DNA of 64,000 bases from VXMO01 sp034422835 (GCA_034422835.1 DAOUJJ010000004.1:8582-72581); one strand, 5' to 3'; positions 42,463 to 51,392 are shown, counted from the stretch's first letter. A program made the numbers and translations. Notes: generated by a model from the letters alone, not told the origin.

Positions 42463-43845
42463 TTAGCTGTCCTGCGTCATTTGTTGGCGCACGTTCTCCG
42501 CTTTGTCTCGTGCCCTGGTTTGGGCGATCTCCGCGTCGCTCGTGTCGTGCATCCATTTCTCTTTCTTGTTGCGGTCACGCAGCCCTCTGAGTGTCAGCCG
42601 GTCGCTCTTGTAACCGTTGCACGGCGCGCACAGCATGATGCGGTTCGTGATGTTATCGACGCCACCCTCACTCTTCGGCTGGATGTGGTCTAGCTCCATG
42701 AAAGGTGATTCGAGCCTCCGGCCACATCCCGCGCAGACAACCATTCCCGCGACTGTCTGCGCCTCCGTAAGATGGCCGCGTATCTGGCTGTGTGTCAGTC
42801 TCTCCCACGCCTCACGCGGACGCTGAATCCTCAATCGGAGTGTCGGCGTGGGGAGCGTGTCGTCCTCGTCCGTCCGTTCAGGGAGATTGTTGCACGCGCT
42901 GGACTCGTGATTGTGCGCCAGGGTACACGCGATGGCGTTGATGGGCGCGTCCGCGTCTAAAGGGGTCTGTAGCATCCGCTCGCGGACTTGCTCCAGGGCT
43001 TCGGGACTAATATCCACTCCAACCCAATGTCTCCCCAATCGTTCTGCCGCAATCGGAGTAGTGGCGCATCCCGCGAACGGGTCAAGTACCACGTCCTTTT
43101 CGTTGCTGGATGCCTCAATGATCCGCTCGTACAGAGCGAGTGGCTTCTGCGTAGGGTAGCCCGTGCGCTCTTTAGACTGACTGATTGTCGGGCGCGTGTC
43201 GTCGTGGTCCCACACGTCGCGCAGGTAAGTGTCCACGTACCAGTTGCCCTTGTCGTCTCGTTGAGTATGGCGGAACGGTTTGTTGTATATCTGCCGCTCT
43301 TTCACAGGATGGAACGTCCACTCCCTACCCTTCGAGTAGAAGAGCAGAGTATCATGCTTCCTTGGCCACCAGCGCATAGCCACGCCCTGCGTTCGATACC
43401 CCCACACAATCTCATTACGGAAGTTGTCACGCCCAAAGATGGCGTCCATTAGCACCTTGACGTAGGCATGAGCGGTGTGGTCGAGATGCAGGTAGATGCT
43501 CCCGTCCAGCGCGAGGACACGGTGCATCTCGATGAGACGGATGCTCAGCCACGCCATGAACGCGGCCATGTCGTCGTCTCCCTGTGTCGCGCGGGCAAAG
43601 TCAATCGCGTGAGAGACGGCAGGCCAGTTGTCTTTGATCTGGTCTACCCATTCTTCGTGAACGTCCTCATTCCAACGCCAACGGTCTTTAAACGATGCGC
43701 CGCCTTTACCTCTGAACGCATCGACATTCTTGTTGAAAGGCGGGTCAGTGGCGATGAGATTGACGCTTTCACTGTTCAGCGCCCGCAGGAAATCGAGGTT
43801 GTCGCCGTTATAGAAGGTGCGGTTGGGTACGTTGAGGTCGGCCAT
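42463..43845 (-). CDS. DNA methyltransferase fused to an HNH domain
   Basis: The protein of about 460 residues is a beta-class amino-methyltransferase (N4-cytosine or N6-adenine). Catalytic motif IV TDPPFN comes first (about residues 35-40), then YPTQKPLALYERII and the SAM motif DPFAGCATTPIAAERLG. From about residue 355 there is a complete HNH region with zinc cysteines: CAGCGRRL, MELDHIQPKSEGGVDNITN, MLCAPCNGYKSD. One chain may modify and cut DNA, or the HNH part may assist recognition. TTG 43857 is in frame, but ATG 43845 is more natural. A candidate structured RNA lies 107 bases upstream of the start. Confidence 0.85.
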   Translation of the reverse strand: MADLNVPNRTFYNGDNLDFLRALNSESVNLIATDPPFNKNVDAFRGKGGASFKDRWRWNEDVHEEWVDQIKDNWPAVSHAIDFARATQGDDDMAAFMAWLSIRLIEMHRVLALDGSIYLHLDHTAHAYVKVLMDAIFGRDNFRNEIVWGYRTQGVAMRWWPRKHDTLLFYSKGREWTFHPVKERQIYNKPFRHTQRDDKGNWYVDTYLRDVWDHDDTRPTISQSKERTGYPTQKPLALYERIIEASSNEKDVVLDPFAGCATTPIAAERLGRHWVGVDISPEALEQVRERMLQTPLDADAPINAIACTLAHNHESSACNNLPERTDEDDTLPTPTLRLRIQRPREAWERLTHSQIRGHLTEAQTVAGMVVCAGCGRRLESPFMELDHIQPKSEGGVDNITNRIMLCAPCNGYKSDRLTLRGLRDRNKKEKWMHDTSDAEIAQTRARDKAENVRQQMTQDS

Positions 43846-43951
43846 CAGCGCGCCCAATCCGGTTGGCGCACGCCACCGGACTGCGACGCAGTGATGCGGA
43901 ACCGTTTGCTCACTGAGTGCCCCCTCGCGGCGTGCAGACGTCGGCTACGTT

Positions 43952-44071
43952 GCTACACAAGCAGGCGGGCTGCGCAAGTCCGCGAGGAGACATGACAAGC
44001 CACGTCCCCTAGCGAATTCCATGCGAAATTCGACTTGCGCAAACGGTGTTTAGAACCGCTGCTTGTGTAGC
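43952..44071 (-). ncRNA. Candidate structured RNA (multi-branched fold) upstream of the methyltransferase-HNH gene
   Basis: Read on the minus strand, GCTACACAAGCAG (44071-44059) pairs perfectly with CTGCTTGTGTAGC (43964-43952). Nested inside, TGCGCAAGTC (44041-44032) pairs with GACTTGCGCA (43980-43971). Three small hairpins fill the interior: CGGT/ACCG (44058-44044), GAATT/AATTC (44031-44014) and AGGGGACGTG/CATGTCTCCT (44010-43985). The last stem has two G-U pairs that become A-C mismatches on the other strand, pointing to a minus-strand RNA. It may be a cis-acting leader of the methyltransferase or a separate RNA. No known family was recognised. Confidence 0.5.
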
Positions 44072-44220
44072 CCTTTGATTCTGCTAGCGGCGGGGAAGGC
44101 TGTCAACGGCAGGCGGCGAGGGACGTCTGCGCGGAGGATTTGGAGAGGGCGCGGGGGAATGAGGGGGAATGAGGGGAGAGGGGACGGGAATGACGGGTGG
44201 GCGGGTTGGTTGGCGTAATT

Positions 44221-44254
44221 GAGGCTTTAGATTCTTCGCTGCGCTCAGAATGAC
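44221..44254. repeat. Family C repeat
   Basis: TTTAGATTCTTCGCTGCGCT then CAGAATGACAT, just beyond the 3' end of the toxin-antitoxin operon. The gap 44072-44279 otherwise contains only G-rich GGGGGAATGA-like units. Confidence 0.75.
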
Positions 44255-44279
44255 ATGTTGACTTGTGTTACGGGGGGCG

Positions 44280-44624
44280 TTAGGACAAGAGGGTGCTCGT
44301 ACCTTCTGGCGGCTGGCCTGCCTCCACGGGACTCTCCACCGGCTCGAGTCGCAGCCTCAAGCCCAAGGCGCGGGTGACCCTGAGCAGCGTTGCCAGGGTT
44401 GGGTTGCCGTCCTCAGACAGCGCTTCATAGAGATTGCCCCGGTTTAGTCCAGTGGCGCGAGCGAGGGCACTCATGTTTTTTGTTTGTGCGACGTGCCTGA
44501 GGGCGGCGCGAATCACGACCCCGTCTCCAAGGTCCTCATCCACAGCCGCCCTGAGAAGTTCTTGCGTGTCACCCTCGGTTCGTACGTAATCCGCCGCGTC
44601 GAATTTTCGATACTCCTCAGGCAT
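44280..44624 (-). CDS. HTH-type antitoxin (addiction-module antidote / HigA-like)
   Basis: The 114-residue protein ends in a Xre-like helix-turn-helix: SALARATGLNRGNLYEALSE, then NPTLATLLRVTRALGLRL, the standard addiction-module antidote signature. It should neutralise the toxin and repress the operon. ATG 44624 overlaps the toxin stop (ATGA) and has GGAGG 5 bases upstream; ATG 44636 is also in frame. Toxin-first order is that of HigBA-like pairs. Confidence 0.85.
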   Translation of the reverse strand: MPEEYRKFDAADYVRTEGDTQELLRAAVDEDLGDGVVIRAALRHVAQTKNMSALARATGLNRGNLYEALSEDGNPTLATLLRVTRALGLRLRLEPVESPVEAGQPPEGTSTLLS

Positions 44625-44920
44625 CAGCCCCTCCATTCCGTCGCCATCCTCCTAGCCCTCTCAATATCTCGCCGCTGGCTGCCCTTGTCGCCGCCGCAGA
44701 GCAGGATGACTAGCTCAGCGCCCCTGGTCATGAAATAGACTCGGTATCCGGGCCCGTGGTGGATCCTCATCTCAGACACGCCACCTCCCACAGATTGAAC
44801 GTCGCCCAAATGCCCTTCCTCGGCTGCCAGCAGCCTGGCGACGATGCGGCTCACTGCCCGGCGATCTCGCAATCCGCGCAACCATTGGTCGAACGTTGCG
44901 CTGCGGATGATCGTGACCAT
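44624..44920 (-). CDS. RelE/HigB-like toxin (addiction-module killer protein)
   Basis: The 98-residue protein TFDQWLRGLRDRRAVSRIVA, then GVSEMRIHHGPGYRVYF and LLCGGDKGSQRRDIERA are the family signature. The fold is RelE-like; such toxins cleave mRNA at the ribosome. The frame is open to 44947, but ATG 44920 is the family start and sits 9 bases from a perfect palindrome that is probably the operator. Confidence 0.85.
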   Translation of the reverse strand: MVTIIRSATFDQWLRGLRDRRAVSRIVARLLAAEEGHLGDVQSVGGGVSEMRIHHGPGYRVYFMTRGAELVILLCGGDKGSQRRDIERARRMATEWRG

Positions 44921-44928
44921 GACAACAT

Positions 44929-44946
44929 TGTACGGTATACCGTACA
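44929..44946 (-). promoter_or_regulatory. Palindromic operator of the toxin-antitoxin operon
   Basis: TGTACGGTATACCGTACA is an 18-base perfect palindrome ending 9 bases before the toxin ATG. Antitoxin repressors of this class bind such sites; the contained GTATAC overlaps the likely promoter. Confidence 0.7.
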
Positions 44947-45167
44947 CCCTGAGAAACGGCTACACGACCGTTGAAGGGCAGCCCCTATAACCCAAAGGTG
45001 CAAAAGCAAAAAAGACTTCACCAGCGAGGCGCTGGCCAAATTCCTGACGGTGGGGTTGTCGACGTTCCCCGTCACTGGGGGAACGGCTTGTTGTGGGTGA
45101 CTTTAGGGCAGGCGTTTGGGATGGGTCAACGGGGTAGTGGTAGGTGAGGGCACTTCTCTGTTCGTCC

Positions 45168-45236
45168 TTCGACGGGCTCAGGATGAGCGAGGGAACACCC
45201 CACCCTTGACCCTCCCCCATCAAGGGGGAGGGGATA
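45168..45236. repeat. Family B and D repeats in the gap 44947-45295
   Basis: Family B relative CTTCGACGGGCTCAGGATGA (45168-45192) and family D palindrome CCTCCCCCATCAAGGGGGAG (about 45213-45232). The rest of the gap has a hairpin CGTTCCCC/GGGGAACG (45063-45085) and no gene I can support. Confidence 0.7.
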
Positions 45237-45295
45237 GTATCCTTATGCCATCGCGGACGGCTGTAAGCGCCGGAGTAGCCAAGGAGCGTGCCGAA

Positions 45296-46132
45296 ATGCC
45301 GGATGTCCTGTATGAGAAGAATCCTGAGCAGCACTATGCCGTTTTCACGCTGAATCGGCCTGACCGGCTGAACGCCATCGGCGGGCGGCTCATGGCGGAG
45401 CTGTTGGAAGCTCTGGAGGACTTTACGAACGACCCGGAGATGCGGGTGGGCATCCTGACCGGGGCAGGCAGGGCCTTCTGCGCGGGGGCCGATATGCGCG
45501 AGGGCGCCGACCGTGATGCGGCGACAAAGGCGCTTGCCGCACGGCGGGACGCCGGTGAGATTACGGAGGACCAGTACAACGCGGAGGTTGCTGCGATTGC
45601 GCCGTCCGCGCCCGTCAAGTTCGATCTGTTCTCCCCGAATCCCAAGCCGTTCATCGCGGCCATCAACGGCCTTGCGGTCGGCGGCGGGATGCACTTCGTG
45701 ATGGACTGCGATATTCGGATCGCGTCGTCGGAGTCGTATCTCGGCCTGCCTGAGCCGAAGCGAGGCATCGCGGCGAGCTACGGCAGCCAGTACCTGGGGC
45801 GGATGATCGCGCCCGGGGAGGCGATGTTCTACCTGCTGACGGCGGAGAACATCCCGATAGACGAGGCGCATCGGGTTGGGCTGGTGCATGAAGTCCTCGA
45901 GCCGGGGAAACTCATGGACAGGGCGGTGGAGATTGCAGAGCTCATCGCCCGGAACGCCCCGCTCGCCGTGCGCGCGTCCAAGGCCATGGCGCTCTTTCAA
46001 CGCCGAAACGATGAGGACGACCTGAAGGAGTATTCGAATCCGATCAGCGCCGAGATCATGGCTTCGGAAGACGTCGTTGAGGGACGGCGGGCTTTCGTAG
46101 AGAAGCGCCCGCCGAACTGGACCGGTTCATAA
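45296..46132 (+). CDS. Enoyl-CoA hydratase/isomerase family protein
   Basis: The 278-residue crotonase-fold protein has the oxyanion hole segments GRAFCAGADMREG and AINGLAVGGGMHFVMDCDIR and the C-terminal ARNAPLAVRASKAM. The catalytic Glu positions of true hydratases are not certain here (LGLPEPKRGIAASYG), so hydratase versus isomerase is open. AAGGAG lies 9 bases before ATG 45296; the in-frame ATG 45245 lies at the edge of a repeat. The gene follows the repeat gap and precedes recO by 21 bases. Confidence 0.85.
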   Translation: MPDVLYEKNPEQHYAVFTLNRPDRLNAIGGRLMAELLEALEDFTNDPEMRVGILTGAGRAFCAGADMREGADRDAATKALAARRDAGEITEDQYNAEVAAIAPSAPVKFDLFSPNPKPFIAAINGLAVGGGMHFVMDCDIRIASSESYLGLPEPKRGIAASYGSQYLGRMIAPGEAMFYLLTAENIPIDEAHRVGLVHEVLEPGKLMDRAVEIAELIARNAPLAVRASKAMALFQRRNDEDDLKEYSNPISAEIMASEDVVEGRRAFVEKRPPNWTGS

Positions 46133-46153
46133 GCCATTCATCGACCTGTTGCC

Positions 46154-46978
46154 ATGACATCCGGACGGCCGCCCTCGACGCTGCCGCAGTCGACGCTCTA
46201 TCGGGCGGACGCCGTCGTGCTCCGTCAAAGAGACCTGGGAGAGGCTGACAGAGTGCTGACGCTGTTCACGGCGGAGCACGGCAAGCTGCGCGTGAGCGTG
46301 CGCGGCGCGCGCAAGCCGAAGAGCAGGCTGGGCGGCCACCTGGAGCCGTTGACGCGGGCCTCGGTGCAGATCGCGCGGGGCAGGACGCTGGACGTGGTGA
46401 CGCAGGCGCAAGCGGTGGAGGTGTTCCAGGCGGCGCGGGCGGATTTTCTGACCTTGCTCCATGGACTGCACATGGCGGAACTGGTGGACAGGTTCACGCA
46501 AGAGCAGGAGCCGCAGGAAGAGCTTTTTAACCTTTTGCTTGAAGCGTTGCGCCGTCTTGACGCGAGGCACCGGGCCGATTCACTTGCGCGGGCGTTTGAG
46601 ATCCAGGTGCTGAGTTGGGCGGGATTCCAGCCGGTGCTGGACCGCTGCGCGTCCTGCGATGCGGACGTGAACGGTTCTCGTGGACATTTGTCATTCAGCG
46701 CGCAGCTTGGCGGGTTGCTGTGTTCGTCGTGCGCGTCGGCGCAGCCGGGGTGGACACGGGCAATCCCGAGGGAGACGGTGCGCGATCTGCAGGCACTTCA
46801 ACGCGAGGGACTGGACGGGGCGGACTCTCTTTCCGCGGGCGGGGAAGAATCGTCAGAGCTTGAGGCGCTGCTGCGCTGGTATCTGCGCTACATCCTCGAG
46901 GTGCCGTTGGACACAGCGGCGATTCTCGATCGCGTGAGGGCGGCTTCCGGTGTTCACCCTTCGACAGGCTCAGGGTGA
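46154..46978 (+). CDS. recO: DNA repair protein RecO
   Basis: The 274-residue protein has the N-terminal OB fold: YRADAVVLRQRDLGEADRVL, FTAEHGKLRVSVRGARKPKS. A helical part and a zinc finger (CASCD...CSSC) follow. RecO binds SSB and, with RecR, loads RecA. The last residues (HPSTGSG) and the TGA stop come from a family B repeat, so the native C-terminus has been replaced or trimmed. Confidence 0.9.
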   Translation: MTSGRPPSTLPQSTLYRADAVVLRQRDLGEADRVLTLFTAEHGKLRVSVRGARKPKSRLGGHLEPLTRASVQIARGRTLDVVTQAQAVEVFQAARADFLTLLHGLHMAELVDRFTQEQEPQEELFNLLLEALRRLDARHRADSLARAFEIQVLSWAGFQPVLDRCASCDADVNGSRGHLSFSAQLGGLLCSSCASAQPGWTRAIPRETVRDLQALQREGLDGADSLSAGGEESSELEALLRWYLRYILEVPLDTAAILDRVRAASGVHPSTGSG

Positions 46979-47105
46979 CCGGGGTGGGCTCAGGGTGACC
47001 GAGGGTTGGTTGGTGGTACGGGGTTTGGTTGGCGCAATGCGATTCAGATTCCCGCTTTCGCGGGAATGACGGAGAGGGTGCGGGAATGACGAGGGTGGTG
47101 GGCTC
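46957..47105. repeat. Repeats from the 3' end of recO through the following gap
   Basis: Family B (CACCCTTCGACAGGCTCAGG, 46957-46979) contains the recO stop. Short partial copies (GGGCTCAGGGTGA) follow at about 46985 and 47100, and a family A palindrome lies at 47047-47072. Confidence 0.8.
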
Positions 47106-47126
47106 AGGGTGAACGGCGAGTTGCAG

Positions 47127-47627
47127 CTAGTCTTCTGATTGGTTTCGTCGGCGGCGTTCGCCGATGGTGACCGTTCCGAAGCTGAGCGACTTGATGACGC
47201 GGGCAATGATGATCTGCACGGGGATCAGTCCAACCAATGCCACAAGGCCCATCAACTGCAACTGACCGAATGAGGGGCCGTCGGTGGGCGGCTCCGCGCC
47301 GCCGGCGGCGGCAGAACAACTCACGCCGAGGAGTATGAGTCCCGCCATCTGGATCATGCCGACGATCAGCCTGAGCGCCTGGAGTCCCTTGATCCCCAAG
47401 TCCCTGCCGCGCCATGGGCTCAGCCGCTGTTCAACGGGCGGTCTTAGGGCGTTCTCCATCTGACATTCCGGGCAGGTGTAGATGGCGGTGGTGATGGGCG
47501 TGCCGCACATGTTGCAGCGTCCGGCATTGGCCTCTTGGCCGGTGATGACGACCCGGCAGGCGGGGCAGCGGGGTGTCACGACATGGCCGCATGAGCGGCA
47601 CGTCCATGTTCGTTTCTCTATAGCCAT
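47127..47627 (-). CDS. Zinc-ribbon membrane protein
   Basis: The 166-residue protein begins with several CxxC zinc-knuckle pairs (CRSCG, CPACR, CNMCG, CPECQ), i.e. two zinc ribbons in the first 60 residues. Two membrane helices follow (LRLIVGMIQMAGLILLGV, LMGLVALVGLIPVQIIIARV). The tail is basic. No family function is known; such proteins may be membrane-tethered nucleic-acid or protein binders. Confidence 0.65.
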   Translation of the reverse strand: MAIEKRTWTCRSCGHVVTPRCPACRVVITGQEANAGRCNMCGTPITTAIYTCPECQMENALRPPVEQRLSPWRGRDLGIKGLQALRLIVGMIQMAGLILLGVSCSAAAGGAEPPTDGPSFGQLQLMGLVALVGLIPVQIIIARVIKSLSFGTVTIGERRRRNQSED

Positions 47628-47651
47628 CGGAACAGTGTTGCCAGGGAGCCT

Positions 47652-48065
47652 CTAGTTGGCCGCGGGCGGCATCTGCACCCAGGTCTCCGTGGTGAGGGTC
47701 TGGGCGACGAGCTTGCCCGTCTCTTCCTGCGTGATGGTGCCCTCGACGATTGCGAAGCGGCTGCCCTTGTTGACCACGTTCGCTTCTGCGGTGAGAACGC
47801 CGGGCTGGCCGGGTCGGATGAAGTTGAGCTTCATCTCAATTGTGGCGTGGAGTTCATTCGGCGCGAGGAGGCTGTGGACGGCGTGGTGGATGCAGAAGTC
47901 CATGAGCGCCATAATAACGCCGCCGGCCACCCGGGGATTATCGTCGGCGTGGAGCACGTGCCGCTCCACGGGAAGAGTGGCAACCGCCTTGCCGTCCCCC
48001 TTTTCAGTCAGCTCCGCGCCCATCCACTCGATGAGCCGCTCCTTCTGCGCAACAGTCTCGGTCAT
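47652..48065 (-). CDS. PaaI-like hotdog-fold thioesterase
   Basis: The 137-residue single hotdog domain has VAGGVIMALMDFCIHHAVHS as the long hotdog helix with the family Gly-Gly and Asp, then ATIEMKLNFIRPGQPGVLTA. Members hydrolyse acyl-CoA thioesters in aromatic or fatty acid degradation. It lies 24 bases from the zinc-ribbon gene on the same strand. The substrate is unknown. Confidence 0.8.
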   Translation of the reverse strand: MTETVAQKERLIEWMGAELTEKGDGKAVATLPVERHVLHADDNPRVAGGVIMALMDFCIHHAVHSLLAPNELHATIEMKLNFIRPGQPGVLTAEANVVNKGSRFAIVEGTITQEETGKLVAQTLTTETWVQMPPAAN

Positions 48066-48128
48066 ATCGCCTCCAACCCTGTCTTTTTGGCATTTTGAGA
48101 TTCTTCAGTTTCAAGTATCATACGAAAC

Positions 48129-50033
48129 GTGGTCACGCCCGAACCAATGCAGCCCGAAAGAACGCCATTTTCCCTGTGGGCGCGCCGTGTTGCAGCGGCG
48201 TTGATTGCGGTCATTTTCCTGCCCATTGCCATCTTTGCCATCACCTTCTCAGGGGTGCGGGCGTCCGTTTCAGAGCCGGATGACCTGATTGAGGCCCTGG
48301 GTGAGGCGGATTTCTACAACTACACGCATGACCATCTCGTTCCGTCGGCCCTGGATGAACTCTTCCAGGAAACCGATCATGACGTTATTCGCGTGGCTGA
48401 GCCGTGGAAAGAGGACGTTGCCTTTTCACTCAGGACTGCCTTCCCCGCCGCAGAGATTCGTGACGAGACGGAGAACCTGCTGCGGACCGCGTGGCCGTAT
48501 CTGTGGGGACGGGAAGATGAGTTCGAGGTTGTCGTGCCGATTGCGCCGCGGGCGGCGCGTGGATTCGACGAGCTGTCGAGCCGCGTTTCACAGGAAAACC
48601 CGGAGGTGTACAGGCCACTGATCGATCTGCTTGTCGACCGGGTGGAGGAAGAAACGGCCGAATACGACGTGTCCTCGGTGGACATGGGCAGCATTGCGGG
48701 ATCGCATTTGCCGGAAATCGCGCCGAGCGACTGGCTGTTTCCGCGTCTTGGACAGGCGGTAGACGACGTTGGCGCGTATTACATCGGAGAGACGGAAGAC
48801 TCCGAGATTACAATTCCCATCGATGATCGGGCATGGGCGATCCAGAATGCGATCATCGATGTGCTCACGGAAGCCGCCATTGACGATGCCTCGCTGCGGG
48901 AAGCCATCGTGGCGGGGCTGGACGCCTCAATACAGATGGAGGCGCTGTTTGTCCCGGGGTTTGGCGACGTCGACGCTGAGGTGATGGCTGGGTTCGTTCT
49001 GGACGAGATCCCACCGGTCGAACTGAGCCATGTGAAAGCCCAGATTATCCAGGATGTTTCCGCGTATGCCGTCGGGTTGGCTGATGAGCCGCTGAGTTCT
49101 GACGTGGAATTGTCGCTGGCACAGGCGCGCATTGAGGCTCCCATCGCTATCGCGGCGGAGGCGGACAGACGCCTTGAGGCTGAATTCAACGCCGTGCCGG
49201 CTTGTCCGCCCGGGCATACGCCGGATTTCCTGATGCTGGAATCCGTTGAGGATATTCTTCCCCCGTGCGTGGTTCCGGGCATGACCTACGACGAATATCA
49301 GATCGCGGTTGGTCTCGACGCTGAAAGCTTTGTACGTGAGGAAACGCAGGAGATGATTCCCCTCTGGATTTCGATCAACTCCGACGACGTCCGAACGGCG
49401 CTCGACTCGGGAGAAACGGACCTCATTGAACGGGTGAGGGAAGTTATCGCCCAGGGAGTAACGGCGGATGCGGCGAACCTCACCTCGGCACTGAGCGAGG
49501 AACTGTACGATGACCCGAACCAACTGCGGGAGCGCATTCTTGCGGGGTTCGAGATTTCGAATCAGACCCTGGAGGATGCCATGGGGGAGGATGACGGGTC
49601 GTCGCTGCAGGCAGCCCGAGACTTCCTTGCCTCAAGCGGGTTCGTCCAGATCGTCCTCTGGGCTGTTGCCGTGATAGTGCTGTTCCTGCTCGCGTTCGTG
49701 GGCGGCAGAGGCTGGGAGGGGCGGCTGACGTGGGCCTCTATCGTTCTGGGCATAAGCGCGATTCTTGCGTGGCTGCTGGCGACGGCGCCGGTTGATCTCA
49801 TCATTCGCCCCGGTCTGGAGGCGTGGACGGACAGCGCCATTGCGGAATTCACGGATGACGCGGCGGTGGAACTGGTAATGCGTGTTGAGACGTTGATTAC
49901 GGCCCTGCTCGATGCCGTGTCGGAACGAGTGAGATCACAGGCGATTCGTGTTGGCGTGGTTGCCGGCGTGGCATTGATAATCGCTCGCCTGCTTGCGCCG
50001 GATTCGGTCGGTCGGCGTCCATCCGGACGCTGA
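48129..50033 (+). CDS. Large membrane protein with extracytoplasmic helical domain
   Basis: The 634-residue protein has an N-terminal helix (VAAALIAVIFLPIAIFAITF) and a long acidic extracytoplasmic region (about residues 45-500) rich in Asp/Glu and helix-forming residues. Three C-terminal helices follow (IVLWAVAVIVLFLLAFVGGR, WASIVLGISAILAWLLA, VGVVAGVALIIARLL). No family was recognised. The start is uncertain: GTG 48129 or ATG 48147, neither with a clear ribosome site. Confidence 0.65.
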   Translation: MVTPEPMQPERTPFSLWARRVAAALIAVIFLPIAIFAITFSGVRASVSEPDDLIEALGEADFYNYTHDHLVPSALDELFQETDHDVIRVAEPWKEDVAFSLRTAFPAAEIRDETENLLRTAWPYLWGREDEFEVVVPIAPRAARGFDELSSRVSQENPEVYRPLIDLLVDRVEEETAEYDVSSVDMGSIAGSHLPEIAPSDWLFPRLGQAVDDVGAYYIGETEDSEITIPIDDRAWAIQNAIIDVLTEAAIDDASLREAIVAGLDASIQMEALFVPGFGDVDAEVMAGFVLDEIPPVELSHVKAQIIQDVSAYAVGLADEPLSSDVELSLAQARIEAPIAIAAEADRRLEAEFNAVPACPPGHTPDFLMLESVEDILPPCVVPGMTYDEYQIAVGLDAESFVREETQEMIPLWISINSDDVRTALDSGETDLIERVREVIAQGVTADAANLTSALSEELYDDPNQLRERILAGFEISNQTLEDAMGEDDGSSLQAARDFLASSGFVQIVLWAVAVIVLFLLAFVGGRGWEGRLTWASIVLGISAILAWLLATAPVDLIIRPGLEAWTDSAIAEFTDDAAVELVMRVETLITALLDAVSERVRSQAIRVGVVAGVALIIARLLAPDSVGRRPSGR

Positions 50034-50091
50034 GAGAGTTGGCCCCCGACTATCAGGCGAGGTTCGACTGCTGTGGCACAATAGGCTCGTT

Positions 50092-50541
50092 ATGTTGAAC
50101 GTTGGAGACACGGCGCCTGATTTCGTCGTGCGGCTTGGCGGTGGGGGACAGTTCAAACTATCCAACTATCGTGGGCAGAATGTCGTGCTGTTCTTCTACC
50201 CAAAGGCTTTCACGTACGGCTGCACGCGGGAAGTCGGTGGTTTCTGCGACATGCATGACCATATCCTTGCAAAGAACGCCGTTGTCCTGGGCATCAGCGC
50301 AGACCCCGTGGAGACGCTCAGCAGATTTGCAGAGTCTACTGGGGCCCCATTTGGACTCGGCAGCGACGAGACGAAGCTGGTCAGAAAGCTCTATGACGTG
50401 GAGCGCCGCTTCGGGCTCGGCACTTCACGGGTGACGTATGTCATCGACGGAGAAGGCGTCATCCAGGGCGTGCACCACAATGAGATTGTTATGAGCGCCC
50501 ACATCCGCAGCGCCCTGGGAGCCCTCGAAGAACTCGTCTAG
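50092..50541 (+). CDS. Peroxiredoxin, BCP/PrxQ-like
   Basis: The 149-residue protein has the AhpC/TSA thioredoxin fold: GDTAPDFVVRLGGGGQFKLS, LFFYPKAFTYGCTREVGGFC, then LGISADPVETLSRFAES. The peroxidatic Cys is in FTYGCT with the expected Thr and Arg. PrxQ enzymes usually place the resolving Cys five residues later; here the next Cys is eight residues on (GCTREVGGFC), so resolution may differ. ATG 50092 gives the family start. Confidence 0.83.
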   Translation: MLNVGDTAPDFVVRLGGGGQFKLSNYRGQNVVLFFYPKAFTYGCTREVGGFCDMHDHILAKNAVVLGISADPVETLSRFAESTGAPFGLGSDETKLVRKLYDVERRFGLGTSRVTYVIDGEGVIQGVHHNEIVMSAHIRSALGALEELV

Positions 50542-50562
50542 CATCGCGAATCTCAATAGACA

Positions 50563-50592
50563 TTGACGCCACTCGCTCACGCGTGCTATATT
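50563..50592 (+). promoter_or_regulatory. lexA promoter
   Basis: TTGACG (50563-50568), an 18-base spacer, TATATT (50587-50592). Predicted transcription start near 50599, so the SOS box at 50603-50616 lies at the start of the transcript. Confidence 0.65.
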
Positions 50593-50602
50593 TTCGCTAG
50601 CG

Positions 50603-50616
50603 CGAACATGGGTTCG
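50603..50616 (+). promoter_or_regulatory. LexA-binding SOS box
   Basis: CGAACATGGGTTCG has perfect CGAAC-N4-GTTCG arms, the Bacillus-type LexA operator. It is just downstream of the promoter -10 and 45 bases before the lexA start; autoregulation is the expected role. Confidence 0.88.
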
Positions 50617-50660
50617 TTCAATGGTATGTGGCGACCGCATGAATACGAGGGAGGGCGCTG

Positions 50661-51293
<633 letters not shown>

Positions 51294-51306
51294 GAGAATA
51301 ACGGCA

Positions 51307-51367
51307 GGGGCCTTGCGGCCCCCGATCTGCAAATGAACAACCGGCCTCGCTTCTCATGCGAGGCCGG
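51307..51367 (+). terminator. Two hairpins after lexA (probable terminator without T-run)
   Basis: GGGGCC-TTGC-GGCCCC (51307-51322) and CCGGCCTCGC-TTCTCAT-GCGAGGCCGG (51341-51367, 10-bp stem). They lie between the convergent lexA and the small Cys-rich gene. No U-tract follows, so termination is a guess. Confidence 0.45.
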
Positions 51368-51392
51368 GGAAGGTCTGGATTCTAGTCGAAGC

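Noticed and set aside
43952..44071. Integron attC site or MITE
   Set aside because: There are no RYYYAAC/GTTRRRY core sites, no integrase, and no target-site duplication at the ends of the 13-base inverted repeat.
44960..46000. Minus-strand open frame of 346 codons
   Set aside because: It is opposite the enoyl-CoA hydratase gene and contains repeat sequence; no ribosome site or domain.
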